A DNA stretch of 62,299 nucleotides, from the NCBI GenBank assembly GCA_016200135.1, contig JACQFI010000031.1, positions 1 through 62,299 of the forward strand, written 5' to 3'. Numbering within the stretch: the stretch's first letter is position 1; the number at the start of each line of letters is the position of its first letter. This DNA comes from Planctomycetota bacterium (GTDB taxonomy: Bacteria > Planctomycetota > SZUA-567 > H5-PLA8). Shown here one piece after another: positions 48,812 through 57,335 of the stretch. Below the pieces are notes generated by a model. That model saw nothing but the letters and a program-made list of their open reading frames with translations, made no database searches and was not told the origin of the DNA. The position numbers and the translations under genes were made by a program.

Positions 48812-49456
48812 ATGAGAACGCTCAAGGAACTCTTTGCGAACAATCAGGCCTGGGCCGCGCGCATCAACAAGCAGGACCCGCAGTTCTTCCTCAAGCTCTC
48901 GCGGCAGCAGCTTCCGCAGTACCTCTGGATCGGGTGTTCCGACAGCCGCGTGCCGGCCAACGAGATCGTCGGGCTGCTGCCGGGCGAGTTGTTCGTCCAT
49001 CGCAACGTCGCCAATCTCGTCGTCCACACGGACCTCAACTGCCTCTCGGTGATGCAGTTCGCGGTGGATATCCTGAAGGTCCGCCACATTATCCTGTGCG
49101 GGCACTACGGCTGCAGCGGCGTGCAGGCCGCGCTGCGGCGCGACCGGCTCGGCTTGATCGACAACTGGCTGCGGCACGTCCAGGACGTGCGGCAGAAGCA
49201 CGAGCAGGTGTTGGTGAAGTCCGGCGGCGACGCCGAGGCTTCGAACCGGCTCTGCGAGCTGAACGTGATCGAGCAGGCGGCCAACATCTGCCACACCTCG
49301 ATCGCGCGCGACGCCTGGGAGCGCGGGCAGGAACTCACCGTTCACGGTTGGATCTACGGACTGAAAGACGGCCTGCTGCGCGACCTAAATTTCACCGTTT
49401 CGCAATTTGGAGAAACGCAAGACCGTTACCAGAAGGCGCTGTCCGAGATCGCCTGA
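48812..49456 (+). CDS. can: Beta-class carbonic anhydrase
   Basis: The 214-residue product has the zinc motif IGCSDSRVPANEIV (C42, D44, R46) and the second zinc pair in LCGHYGCSGV (H98, C101). These are characteristic of beta carbonic anhydrases with an open or closed Asp-Arg dyad. VHRNVANLV and YGLKDGLLRDLNF complete the family blocks. It interconverts CO2 and bicarbonate in the cytoplasm and supplies carboxylases. The ATG at 48812 has a weak upstream GGTG. An upstream in-frame start (48767) would add 15 unrelated residues. No bicarbonate transporter is adjacent. Confidence 0.96.
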   Translation: MRTLKELFANNQAWAARINKQDPQFFLKLSRQQLPQYLWIGCSDSRVPANEIVGLLPGELFVHRNVANLVVHTDLNCLSVMQFAVDILKVRHIILCGHYGCSGVQAALRRDRLGLIDNWLRHVQDVRQKHEQVLVKSGGDAEASNRLCELNVIEQAANICHTSIARDAWERGQELTVHGWIYGLKDGLLRDLNFTVSQFGETQDRYQKALSEIA

Positions 49457-49660
49457 GCCCGCAAAAGCAAATATTCCCTACCCACATGTTCTTTCCAAGC
49501 CTGCCGCGCGATGAACGCAGTGTTTCATACATCTCAAAATCTTGACCCTCAAGTTTGGTGGAATAAAATTGGATATGTAGGGTCATATTAAGAGATCCTT
49601 GTTCGCCGGGCTGTGCGTATCCGTCAGGCAACGCGACTAACAACTGGAAAAGGATTGCTT

Positions 49661-51250
49661 ATGCCGACGGACCTCCGCGTACTTTTATTGGAAGACGATC
49701 CAATGGACGCGCTGCTCGTGGAGCGCGCGTTGAGAACGCACTTTCCCGAACTGGTCCTCGACCACGTCAACTCGAAGCAGCAGTACCTTGCGCGCCTTAA
49801 AAGCGACCGCTACGACGCGGTGCTCTCCGACGGCAGCGTGCCGGGCTGCGAGCATCTGGAAGGGTTCCTGTGCGCGCGGGAGCGCCAGGCGAACCTGCTT
49901 TTCTTTTACGTCTCGAGTTTTCAAGATCCCGGCCGCGATCTGTACGGGCTGAAGGCGCTGGGCGTCAACGCCTTCATTTCCAAACAGAACCTGCCGCACT
50001 TGGCTCCCGCGCTGCAGAAGGCGCTGGACGAGCGCCGCCGCGCCGCCTCTCCGGACGCGCGTTTGCTGGCGGGCTACGAACGCCTCGTCACGGCGGTGCA
50101 AGAACTCTCCCTCGCCCGCGACCTGCCCGCGGTCATGGCGATCGTGCGCCGAGCCGCACGCGAACTGACCGGGGCAGACGGCGCGACCTTCGTGCTCCGC
50201 GAAGGCGAGTTCTGTCGTTATGCCGACGAGGACGCGATCGGACCGCTGTGGAAGGGCCAGAAGTTCCCGATGCATAGCTGCCTCAGCGGCTGGGCGATGA
50301 CGCACCGGCAGCCCGCGGTGGTGGAGGACATCTTCAGCGATCCGCGCATCCCGGCATCGGTGTACGAACCCACGTTCGTGCGCAGCGTGGCGATGGTGCC
50401 GATCCGCGCGCTGGACCCCATCGGCGCCATTGGAAATTACTGGGCCAGGCGCCGCCTGCCTGAATTGCATGAAGTACGGCTGCTGCAGGCGCTGGCCGAT
50501 ACGACGGCAGTCGCCATGGAGAACGTGCGCATCTACGTGGATCTTGAAAAGCGCGTGCGCGAACGCACCGCCGCCCTCGAGTCGTTCACCTACGCGGTCT
50601 CGCACGACCTGCGCGCGCCCGCGCGGCGCGTCCATTCTTTTGCTACCATGCTCTGCGAAGACTTCAGCCCGCAACTGGATGAGAGCGCCCGCGGGATTGT
50701 GGATCGCATCTCGCATTGCTCGCTCCAGATGCTTGAAATGATCGAGGCGCTGCTCGAACTCTCCCGCACCTCCAACGCACCGCTCCGCTCTCAACAGGTG
50801 GACCTGGCGAAGATGGCCCGGGAGGCCGCACAAGCATGTAATGCGGAAGCCGCGCGCCCGGTGGACTTCGTGGCGCCGGAAACGCTGCCCGTCACCGGCG
50901 ATGCCGCGCTCCTGCGGATCGTCCTGGAGAACTTGTTTAACAACGCCTGGAAGTTTTCCGGGAAGTGCGCCAGGCCGCGCGTGGAACTGGGCCAGCGGGA
51001 AGGTTCCGCACCCACGGTCTATTTCGTGCGCGACAACGGGGCGGGCTTCAACGCCGCCGCGGCTGCGAAGCTCTTTACAGTCTTCCAGCGCTTTCATAAC
51101 CCGGATGAGTATCCCGGAACGGGCGTGGGACTCGCCACCGTGCAGCGAATCGTGCAAAAGCACGGCGGAAAGATCTGGGCGGAGAGCGAAGCGGGCCAGG
51201 GCGCAACGTTCTATTTTACGCTTGAAAAGCCGAAAGACGAAGCAGCTTGA
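49661..51250 (+). CDS. Sensor kinase with REC, GAF, HisKA and HATPase domains
   Basis: The 529-residue soluble protein has an N-terminal receiver (LLLEDDPMDALLVERAL, D57 in AVLSDGSVPG) and a GAF domain at about 150-290 (LYSG-less, with FPMHSCLSGWAMTHRQP). A HisKA domain at about 305-370 has FTYAVSHDLRAPARRVHSF, followed by an HATPase domain with VLENLFNNAWKFSG, DNGAGFN and GTGVGLATVQRIV. The GAF and HisKA parts resemble phytochrome-like and Sll0474-type light or small-molecule sensors, but the bilin-binding Cys cannot be confirmed. The ATG at 49661 follows AAAAGGA. No response regulator is adjacent. The receiver may accept phosphate from another kinase. Confidence 0.9.
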   Translation: MPTDLRVLLLEDDPMDALLVERALRTHFPELVLDHVNSKQQYLARLKSDRYDAVLSDGSVPGCEHLEGFLCARERQANLLFFYVSSFQDPGRDLYGLKALGVNAFISKQNLPHLAPALQKALDERRRAASPDARLLAGYERLVTAVQELSLARDLPAVMAIVRRAARELTGADGATFVLREGEFCRYADEDAIGPLWKGQKFPMHSCLSGWAMTHRQPAVVEDIFSDPRIPASVYEPTFVRSVAMVPIRALDPIGAIGNYWARRRLPELHEVRLLQALADTTAVAMENVRIYVDLEKRVRERTAALESFTYAVSHDLRAPARRVHSFATMLCEDFSPQLDESARGIVDRISHCSLQMLEMIEALLELSRTSNAPLRSQQVDLAKMAREAAQACNAEAARPVDFVAPETLPVTGDAALLRIVLENLFNNAWKFSGKCARPRVELGQREGSAPTVYFVRDNGAGFNAAAAAKLFTVFQRFHNPDEYPGTGVGLATVQRIVQKHGGKIWAESEAGQGATFYFTLEKPKDEAA

Positions 51251-51406
51251 TCAGACCGGAGCATAGGCCCAGGAGCTTTGATGCGGTTTTGTTCATCAGA
51301 GACATCCAGATATGGTTGCGGAATTACGGTTGAATATACATTGGCGTCGCTATGCGCACGCCGAGAATTTATGCCCAGTGAACAACCATCAATTGAGGAG
51401 AATCTC

Positions 51407-52156
51407 ATGAAAATCGTCGTCATCGGCGGCACCGGACTTATTGGCGCCAAAGTCGTGAAGCACCTTCGCGACAAGGACCATGAGGTCGTCGCCGCTTCAC
51501 CTTCGAAGGGAATCAACGCAGTCACCGGCGAGGGACTGGCGCAAGCGCTTGCCGGGGCCCGGGTAGCCGTCGATGTCGCGAATGCACCCTCCTGGGAGGA
51601 CAAGGCCGTCCTAGCGTTTTTCGAGACGTCGAGTCGCAACCTCTTGGCCGCGGAAGCCGCCGCGGGCATCCGCCATCATGTGGCGTTGTCGGTGGTCGGC
51701 ACCGACCGCCTGCTCGCGAGCGGTTACTTCCGCGCGAAGCTGGCGCAGGAGAATCTGATCAAGGCTTCCCCGATTCCTTACACGCTCGTCCGCGCCACGC
51801 AGTTCTTCGAGTTCGTGAGCGGCATCGCCCAAGCGGCGACGGAAGGGCAGACGGTTCGGCTTCCACCGGCGCTGATGCAGCCCATTGCGTCGGATGATGT
51901 CGCCGCCGTCATGGCCGCAGTGGCCCTCGCGGAGCCCTTTAACGGCACGGTCGATCTGGCCGGTCCCGAACCGATCCGTCAAGACGATCTCGTGCGGCAA
52001 TTCCTGAATGCAACCGGGGACACACGGACGGTCGTCACCGATCCCAACGCGCTCTATTTCGGCATAGCCGTGAACGACCAAAGCCTAACGCCCGGCGCCC
52101 ATCCACGCCTCGGTCCGACGCGTTTCGCGGACTGGCTCAAGCACCAGCATCAATAG
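51407..52156 (+). CDS. NmrA/SDR-type NAD(P)-binding protein
   Basis: The 249-residue atypical short-chain dehydrogenase has an N-terminal dinucleotide motif IGGTGLIGAKVVKHL. A central HHVALSVVGTDRLL follows, then the segment YTLVRATQFFEFV and a C-terminal substrate region. No complete catalytic YxxxK is clear, which is common in NmrA-like sensor or reductase proteins. The ATG at 51407 follows GAGGAG 7 bp upstream. The gene is about 58 % GC, slightly lower than its neighbours, and is followed by a large imperfect palindrome. Likely function: a redox-sensing or quinone-type reductase, not specified. Confidence 0.85.
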   Translation: MKIVVIGGTGLIGAKVVKHLRDKDHEVVAASPSKGINAVTGEGLAQALAGARVAVDVANAPSWEDKAVLAFFETSSRNLLAAEAAAGIRHHVALSVVGTDRLLASGYFRAKLAQENLIKASPIPYTLVRATQFFEFVSGIAQAATEGQTVRLPPALMQPIASDDVAAVMAAVALAEPFNGTVDLAGPEPIRQDDLVRQFLNATGDTRTVVTDPNALYFGIAVNDQSLTPGAHPRLGPTRFADWLKHQHQ

Positions 52157-52169
52157 CCCTACTCGCAAC

Positions 52170-52268
52170 GCCTAACCATGCGCTGCAGCGATCGGCTGCG
52201 GGCCGCCGAGGATTGCTGACCATGACCTCCGCGGCCTGCAGCGTCGCTGCTTCGATACCTTGTTGAAC
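52170..52268. repeat. Large imperfect palindrome after SDR gene
   Basis: The core pairs GCTGCGGGCCGCCGAGG (52195-52211) with CCTCCGCGGCCTGCAGC (52226-52242), with 2 mismatches in 17. It is extended by GCAGCGA (52185-52191) against TCGCTGC (52244-52250) after a short bulge. It is bounded by GCCTAAC (52170-52176) and GTTGAAC (52262-52268), which fit the RYYYAAC/GTTRRRY boxes of integron attC sites, but these boxes pair poorly. It could equally be a transcription-end hairpin without a U-tract. Confidence 0.35.
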
Positions 52269-52427
52269 TCCTGCAACTTCCATAAACGCCAGCGTGAAAA
52301 CCCTGCAAATCGACCGTGCGGATTCCTGTTGACTGCACTTCGTGGGATGCAAGGATGCTGGCCGACAAAAGCACCTGTAAACGGATATCCAAACGAGCAT
52401 CGCAAACGCCACAGGAGGGTCTGCGCC

Positions 52428-55370
52428 ATGGCCGAGAACCAACGCGAGATCGAGGAACTGCTGCGCCAGAAGTTTCCGGAGATGACGCCCATTAAAGGCG
52501 GGCCGGCGCTCTTCCTGCTTAACGGCTGCGGGACGAGCGTCTACGGCAAGCGCGACTACGACGCCGAGACGCGCACGTACATCAAGACGCTCTGCCTCTG
52601 CTTCATCTTCATTCCCGTGCTGAGCCTGGGCGCGTACCGCGTGGCCGACGCCGGGGCGAACCGCTGGTACTTTCTGGGCAAAGAGCCGCTGTCGGCCTTC
52701 GCGAAACTCTGGAACATGCTCGTGCTCCTTTCAGTGCTCGGCATCGCGGGAATCGGCGGGTGGGAGAGCTACACGCATTCGCCGGACTACATGGCCGGGA
52801 AGCAGATGGATACCGCGAACGAGATGGCGGCGGACAGGCAGTACCTGAAGGCGGCCCAGGAATACGCGGCGATCGCGAGCCGGCCGAGTTCGCACGCGGC
52901 CGAAGCCCGCGAGGCGGCGCGCAAGATCTTCGACGAACACTTCGGCGAAGCGACGGCGGAAGAAGCCTGCGGGCTGCTGGCCTTCGCGGCGCAGCAGGAG
53001 CAGTCCAACAGCGGGCTGCTGGACAAAGGCGCGGCGCTCAAAATGGGCTACGCACTCTCGGCCAAGCACGAGTCCGCCGACCCCAAGTTCGCGCTGAAGA
53101 TCCTCGACACCGTGGCCCCGCTCGCCGCGCTGGACAAGGCGTTTCCCACCAAGCGCGAGGCGCTGCTCAAGGCGGCCGCCGCGCAGCATCCCGACGACCC
53201 GGAACTTGCTTCGCAGCTCGCCGAGATTCTGGAGAGCCGCAAGGAACTCGACGCGTGCGTGAAGCTGCTGGCGCCGGTCGGCGCAAAACTGGGCAAGCTG
53301 GAAGGCGCGCGCATTCTCGGCCAGTACTACGCGCAGCAGGAGCAGTACGACGCGTCCTACGCGCTCCTCGCGCCGTACTGCGACGAACGGATGAAGGGCC
53401 TGCATGCCGCGGAGCAGGAGCTGAACAAAATGGAAAAACAGGTCTCGGATCTGGCCATCAGCGACCTGAAGAACGGCGTCGCGGGCGACGCCTGGTACCA
53501 GAACTACAACCGTCTCGCCAAGGACAAACAGCAGGAAAAAGTAACCGAGTTCGTCTCGCAGCGCATCAGAAACAACGCGCCGCTCAAACAGGCGCAGGAG
53601 AAGCTCGCCCGTGAGTCGAACGTCGTGCCGGTCGCGCTGGAACTCGGCATCGTGATGCTCCGCCGCGCACAAGGCCAGCCGCCCGAGGAACGCAAGCAGA
53701 CGCTCGAAGCGGCGGAGAAGGTCTTCCTGTCCATCCAGGGCGTGGCCAGCGAGACCGACGAGTACCGCATCTTCTACGGGCAAGTGCTGTACTGGCTCGG
53801 GCGGTACAAGGACGGCCGCAAGCTCTTCGACGAGTACCTCGCCAGCAAGAAGGATGCGTTCATAAGCATGATGAGCGTCGCGCGGATGCTGCGCGAGGTG
53901 GGCGCGGACGCCGAGTGCCGCGAACTGTGCGAGAAGGCATACGCGAAGTCGGCCGTGCCGGAGGAGAAGGCCGCGGCGGCACACATGCGCGCGGTCACCT
54001 TTACCGATTTGGAAGACAAGATCAAATGGCTGGGCTTGAGCAGCCCGACGGAAAACGAGGTCAAGGCGGATCTCTTCTACGCGAAGGGCACCAAGGCGCA
54101 TCTCGAGGGCAAGAACGCCGAGGCCGAGAAGAATTTGCGCGACTGCCTGGCGGTGTACGCCACGATGCCCAAGACCTCCGCCACGTTGAACAACGCGGCG
54201 CTGGCCTACTACGCGCTCTTCCCCATCACCGGTTTGAAGGAGGACTTCCGGCAAGGCGCGTCCATGATGGAAGAGGCGCTGAAACTGGAACCCGGCAAGA
54301 GCATCCTGCTCGACAACGTCTCCCAGGCGCTCACCGGCCGCGCCGTGATGGACGTCGCGGGCGATGAGGTCGATTACAAGGTCCTGCGCATCTCGCCCAG
54401 CCTCGATATTCTTGGAGAGCTGTACAGCGACGAGAACGGCCGCGCCGCGATCTTCGGCCGGTTTTTCGGCTCTCCCGACGGCAAGAAGGCCGTTTCGCTG
54501 CTCGAACAGACCCTCCTGCTCGCGCCCAAGCGCGCCTCCATTTATCAGGAACTCGCCAGCTTCTACCTCAGCGCGCGCAACGCGGCCGGCGTCAAGGCCC
54601 TGCTCGAGAAGGCCAAAGGCGTCGAATTCGATTCGAAAGAGAACATCCAGACGCTGGCCGAGTTCCTCGCCGGGCAGCGGGACGCGGAGATTCAAGCGGA
54701 GGTCCAGGTGCGCCTGGCGAAGTGGGAGAAGACCCTGGCCGAAATGCCGAAGGACGTGAGGGGCGCGACACCCGCGCTCGCCTGCGAACGCTACGTCCAG
54801 GCCGCGTACGAAGGCTACCCGGCCAACGTGCCGTGCGATCCGGAGAAGATCGTGGGCCTGGCGGAGCGTGCGCTGAGCGCCAAGGACTGCTCCGGAAGCC
54901 GCGGGCTGCTGACGACGGCGCTCTTCTTCCGCGCGCACCAGCGGCTCTGCAAGAGCGTGCCGGAGTTCGCCGAACTGGACAAGAAGCTGAAGCGCAACCT
55001 CTCGTTCACGGAGATCTTCGCCTCCGGGCTTGAGAAACTGCCCAAGCTGCGCGAAGCCGCGGCGGCCGATCCGGACGTCAGGAAGGCCGCGGGTCTGCTC
55101 TACGCTTCCGTCCGGGCCATTCCGCTTTCGACCACGAGCTGGGATTGGATCATGCTCACCCACTTGAACCCGGAAGGCGCCCGCGTGGCCTTGGAGAACC
55201 TGAAGCAGGACGAGGCCCGCTTGGCCTCGTACGAGCTGACGCTCACGTTGAATCCGCACTCGGCCGACGCGGCACTGGCGTTCTCCTGGCTGCTGCGCGC
55301 CCTGGGGCAGAACGAGCGGGCCGAGACAGTGCTTAAAGATTGCGCGAAGTTCGGATTCCCGATGCCGTGA
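52428..55370 (+). CDS. Large TPR-repeat membrane protein
   Basis: The 980-residue product begins with a cytoplasmic segment (MAENQREIEELLRQKFPEM) and a GPALFLLNGCGTSVYGKRDY motif. Two membrane helices follow at about residues 50-68 and 98-118. The rest is an 850-residue alpha-alpha repeat region with tetratricopeptide-type units rich in Ala and Leu (for example MEEALKLEPGKSILLDNVSQAL). Such proteins serve as scaffolds for multi-protein complexes. The start (52428) has GGAGGG 7 bp upstream. A similar architecture, two helices with a short N-terminal GCGT motif and a long TPR tail, occurs in planctomycete hypothetical proteins. It ends 9 bp before the end of a convergent gene. Confidence 0.85.
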   Translation: MAENQREIEELLRQKFPEMTPIKGGPALFLLNGCGTSVYGKRDYDAETRTYIKTLCLCFIFIPVLSLGAYRVADAGANRWYFLGKEPLSAFAKLWNMLVLLSVLGIAGIGGWESYTHSPDYMAGKQMDTANEMAADRQYLKAAQEYAAIASRPSSHAAEAREAARKIFDEHFGEATAEEACGLLAFAAQQEQSNSGLLDKGAALKMGYALSAKHESADPKFALKILDTVAPLAALDKAFPTKREALLKAAAAQHPDDPELASQLAEILESRKELDACVKLLAPVGAKLGKLEGARILGQYYAQQEQYDASYALLAPYCDERMKGLHAAEQELNKMEKQVSDLAISDLKNGVAGDAWYQNYNRLAKDKQQEKVTEFVSQRIRNNAPLKQAQEKLARESNVVPVALELGIVMLRRAQGQPPEERKQTLEAAEKVFLSIQGVASETDEYRIFYGQVLYWLGRYKDGRKLFDEYLASKKDAFISMMSVARMLREVGADAECRELCEKAYAKSAVPEEKAAAAHMRAVTFTDLEDKIKWLGLSSPTENEVKADLFYAKGTKAHLEGKNAEAEKNLRDCLAVYATMPKTSATLNNAALAYYALFPITGLKEDFRQGASMMEEALKLEPGKSILLDNVSQALTGRAVMDVAGDEVDYKVLRISPSLDILGELYSDENGRAAIFGRFFGSPDGKKAVSLLEQTLLLAPKRASIYQELASFYLSARNAAGVKALLEKAKGVEFDSKENIQTLAEFLAGQRDAEIQAEVQVRLAKWEKTLAEMPKDVRGATPALACERYVQAAYEGYPANVPCDPEKIVGLAERALSAKDCSGSRGLLTTALFFRAHQRLCKSVPEFAELDKKLKRNLSFTEIFASGLEKLPKLREAAAADPDVRKAAGLLYASVRAIPLSTTSWDWIMLTHLNPEGARVALENLKQDEARLASYELTLTLNPHSADAALAFSWLLRALGQNERAETVLKDCAKFGFPMP

Positions 55371-55379
55371 CGCGGGCCG

Positions 55380-56822
55380 TTACGGCTCGTTGGGCGCGGG
55401 TTCGTACGCGGGCGCGGAACCGTTCGTCTCCGCGGCCTGCTGGATCGCGCGATAGCGCTTGCGGGCCCAGCCCGTCCATAAATTACGCAGGCGATTGAGC
55501 TGCATCTGCGTGTACCCTTTACCGGCGGCCTCGAGCAGCGCCTTCTCGCTCACCGCCGGTTTCCCGAGCGCCTGGCCCAGATCGTCCACGCGGCCGTGCG
55601 CGATCACCGCTTTCCACGCTTCCTTCAGGTCTTCGTGGACGTCGATGAGCGTCGCGCGCATGAAATCCTTGAGGATGCCCCAGCGCTTGCCGCCTTTCTT
55701 GTCGTCGTACTCGAAGGCATCGCCCTGGTCGAACGGGCGCGCGACGGTGTAGGTCGGCAGCGGCGGGTCGTGCTTGTAGAGCTTCGGCCAAACGGGCAGG
55801 CGTTCGAGGTCGAATGCCTTCGGGCCGCCCATCGCGTCGGGCAAACCGCGCTTGATGTACCAGAGGCGCTGGCCCAGCTCGCCCATCACGAAGTCGAGGA
55901 AGGCGCGCGCGACTTCCGGGTGCGGCGCGTTGCGGAAGATGGCGATGGCGTCGGGCGTGACCACCGACTGGCCCTTGGGGAAGACGAACTCGAGGTGCGT
56001 CGCGCCCTGGCGGCGCATGGGAGCAGCGGCGTAGAAATCGATGCACGGGCCCGCGGCGGCCTGGCCGAGCGAGACGTCGCGCGGGATCGAGGCGCCGCCT
56101 TCGTTGAACGCGGGCGCGTTGGCGATCATGCGCGCCAGGACGCCCCAGCCTTCTTCCCACTGGTGCGCCTGCAGCACGATCTCGAAGGCCATCTGCAACG
56201 AACCCGACTGCGTGGGATCGCCGCACGAGACCCAGCCTAAGTATTCCGGCCGGCCGAGGTCCTTCCACGAGGACGGCGCGGGCAAATGGGCGCGCTCGAC
56301 CACGATCTTGTTGTAGACGAACCCGAATCCCGAGAGGCACGCGCCGTAGAAGCGCCCCTGCGGGTCGCGCAAGGTCTGGCCGTTGACCTTGTTCGGAATC
56401 TCCTGGGCGCTCTCCGGCGGCAGCGGATGGGGCTCGAAGAGGCCGCCGGCGACCTTGATGCCGGCCTTGGCCATGCGCGCCTCGTCGGCAAGCGTCTCGT
56501 AGTCGAACGTGCCGCCGCCGAACAGGATATCGACGCCGATGCCTTCGCCTTTATCCCATTGCGCTTTGCGCGCCTGTTCGTCGATGTATTTGCGGATCAG
56601 GCCTGTGCCGCCCACGTCGAGCCACGTCACCTTAACGGTACGCCCGGTCTTCTGCTTCCAGTCTTCCGCGAAGGCGCGGCCGAATTCGGTGCGGATGCCG
56701 TCCCAGTGCGGCGAGAGCAGCACGAGTTCGTCGTCGGCTTTTTCGGCGGGCGCGAAGATGCTCGGGCCGACGGCCGCGACGACCAGAAGCATGAGCAAGA
56801 GCAGGATGACGGCTGCGCGCAT
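55380..56822 (-). CDS. Extracellular solute-binding protein (iron-type)
   Basis: The 480-residue product has an N-terminal signal anchor (VILLLLMLLVVAAVGPSIF, residues 4-22) and a two-lobed type II periplasmic-binding fold resembling FbpA/PotD-like ABC proteins. It contains DVGGTGLIRKYIDEQ, GVDILFGGGTFDYETL, GACLSGFGFVYNKIVV and FVFPKGQSVVTPDAIAIF. A helical C-terminal extension of about 100 residues (from about 370) is unusual for the family. There is no ABC permease nearby. The nearest compatible ATPase is at 46584-47660. A substrate such as ferric iron or a polyamine-like cation is inferred from fold class only. ATG at 56822. Confidence 0.8.
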   Translation of the reverse strand: MRAAVILLLLMLLVVAAVGPSIFAPAEKADDELVLLSPHWDGIRTEFGRAFAEDWKQKTGRTVKVTWLDVGGTGLIRKYIDEQARKAQWDKGEGIGVDILFGGGTFDYETLADEARMAKAGIKVAGGLFEPHPLPPESAQEIPNKVNGQTLRDPQGRFYGACLSGFGFVYNKIVVERAHLPAPSSWKDLGRPEYLGWVSCGDPTQSGSLQMAFEIVLQAHQWEEGWGVLARMIANAPAFNEGGASIPRDVSLGQAAAGPCIDFYAAAPMRRQGATHLEFVFPKGQSVVTPDAIAIFRNAPHPEVARAFLDFVMGELGQRLWYIKRGLPDAMGGPKAFDLERLPVWPKLYKHDPPLPTYTVARPFDQGDAFEYDDKKGGKRWGILKDFMRATLIDVHEDLKEAWKAVIAHGRVDDLGQALGKPAVSEKALLEAAGKGYTQMQLNRLRNLWTGWARKRYRAIQQAAETNGSAPAYEPAPNEP

Positions 56823-56884
56823 GGCGGAAAGTCTAGCCGCGCCGGCTGCCCGCACAACCGGCAAGCCCGCCCGCGGAAACCAGC

Positions 56885-57178
56885 CTACCGGCCCGAAGAG
56901 GTCAAGCGCCCCGTAGCGGCAAGCCTGCGCGCCGGCTTGCCGTATTTCTCCACGCTTAACTGAAGCATGTGTTCGAGCTGCTGCGCGTCGAGCTTCAGTC
57001 CATCCATGAGCTTGACCAGGGAGCGGGGGGAGGCTTTGAGCACGCCGCGTTCCAGCCGGTGCAGCGTGGAGGGGCTTAAGCCCGTGAGCGCGCTAAGCTG
57101 CACGAGCGTCAGGTTTCTACGATAACGATACGTCAACAGGTCCGAATCGGTATCGTACTTCGTAGGGGTGACCGTCAT
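56885..57178 (-). CDS. XRE-family HTH regulator
   Basis: The 97-residue product has a helix-turn-helix at about residues 18-62 (NLTLVQLSALTGLSPSTLHR) followed by a short C-terminal region (LKLDAQQLEHMLQLS). This is a standard single-domain XRE regulator. The ATG at 57178 is well placed behind GAGGA. It is divergent from the LuxR-type gene across about 157 bp that contains a perfect palindrome. It lies 62 bp upstream of the solute-binding protein gene on the same strand, so it may regulate that gene and itself. Confidence 0.88.
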   Translation of the reverse strand: MTVTPTKYDTDSDLLTYRYRRNLTLVQLSALTGLSPSTLHRLERGVLKASPRSLVKLMDGLKLDAQQLEHMLQLSVEKYGKPARRLAATGRLTSSGR

Positions 57179-57252
57179 GGTAGGTTCCTCGATTCGGCCA
57201 GCCTGTTTTTCAGGCGTTCCATGGATTGCATTCATTCGCACCATTGCATACT

Positions 57253-57272
57253 CTTGCGTGCGTATTCGCAAG
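57253..57272. promoter_or_regulatory. Inverted repeat in divergent regulator promoter
   Basis: CTTGCG (57253-57258) and CGCAAG (57267-57272) form a 6-bp inverted repeat with an 8-nt spacer. It lies in the 157-bp region between the XRE and LuxR-type genes, 75 bp from the XRE start codon. It may be an XRE operator. The evidence is only the symmetry and position. Confidence 0.35.
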
Positions 57273-57303
57273 CGGCAAGATATAGGCAATTCGGACTAGG
57301 TTG

Positions 57304-57320
57304 GGTACTCTAGGAGTACC
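57304..57320. promoter_or_regulatory. Perfect palindromic operator before LuxR-type gene
   Basis: GGTACTC-TAG-GAGTACC is a perfect 17-bp inverted repeat, 7 bp arms with a 3-nt centre. It ends 15 bp upstream of the LuxR-type start codon, between two divergent regulators. Its size and symmetry suit a dimeric LuxR- or XRE-type DNA-binding protein, so autoregulation by either neighbour is likely. Confidence 0.65.
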
Positions 57321-57335
57321 TGTAAGAGATGGCAA

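Noticed and set aside
52731..55259. 842-codon minus-strand frame
   Set aside because: It is antisense to the TPR protein. Its composition is that of a GC-rich shadow.
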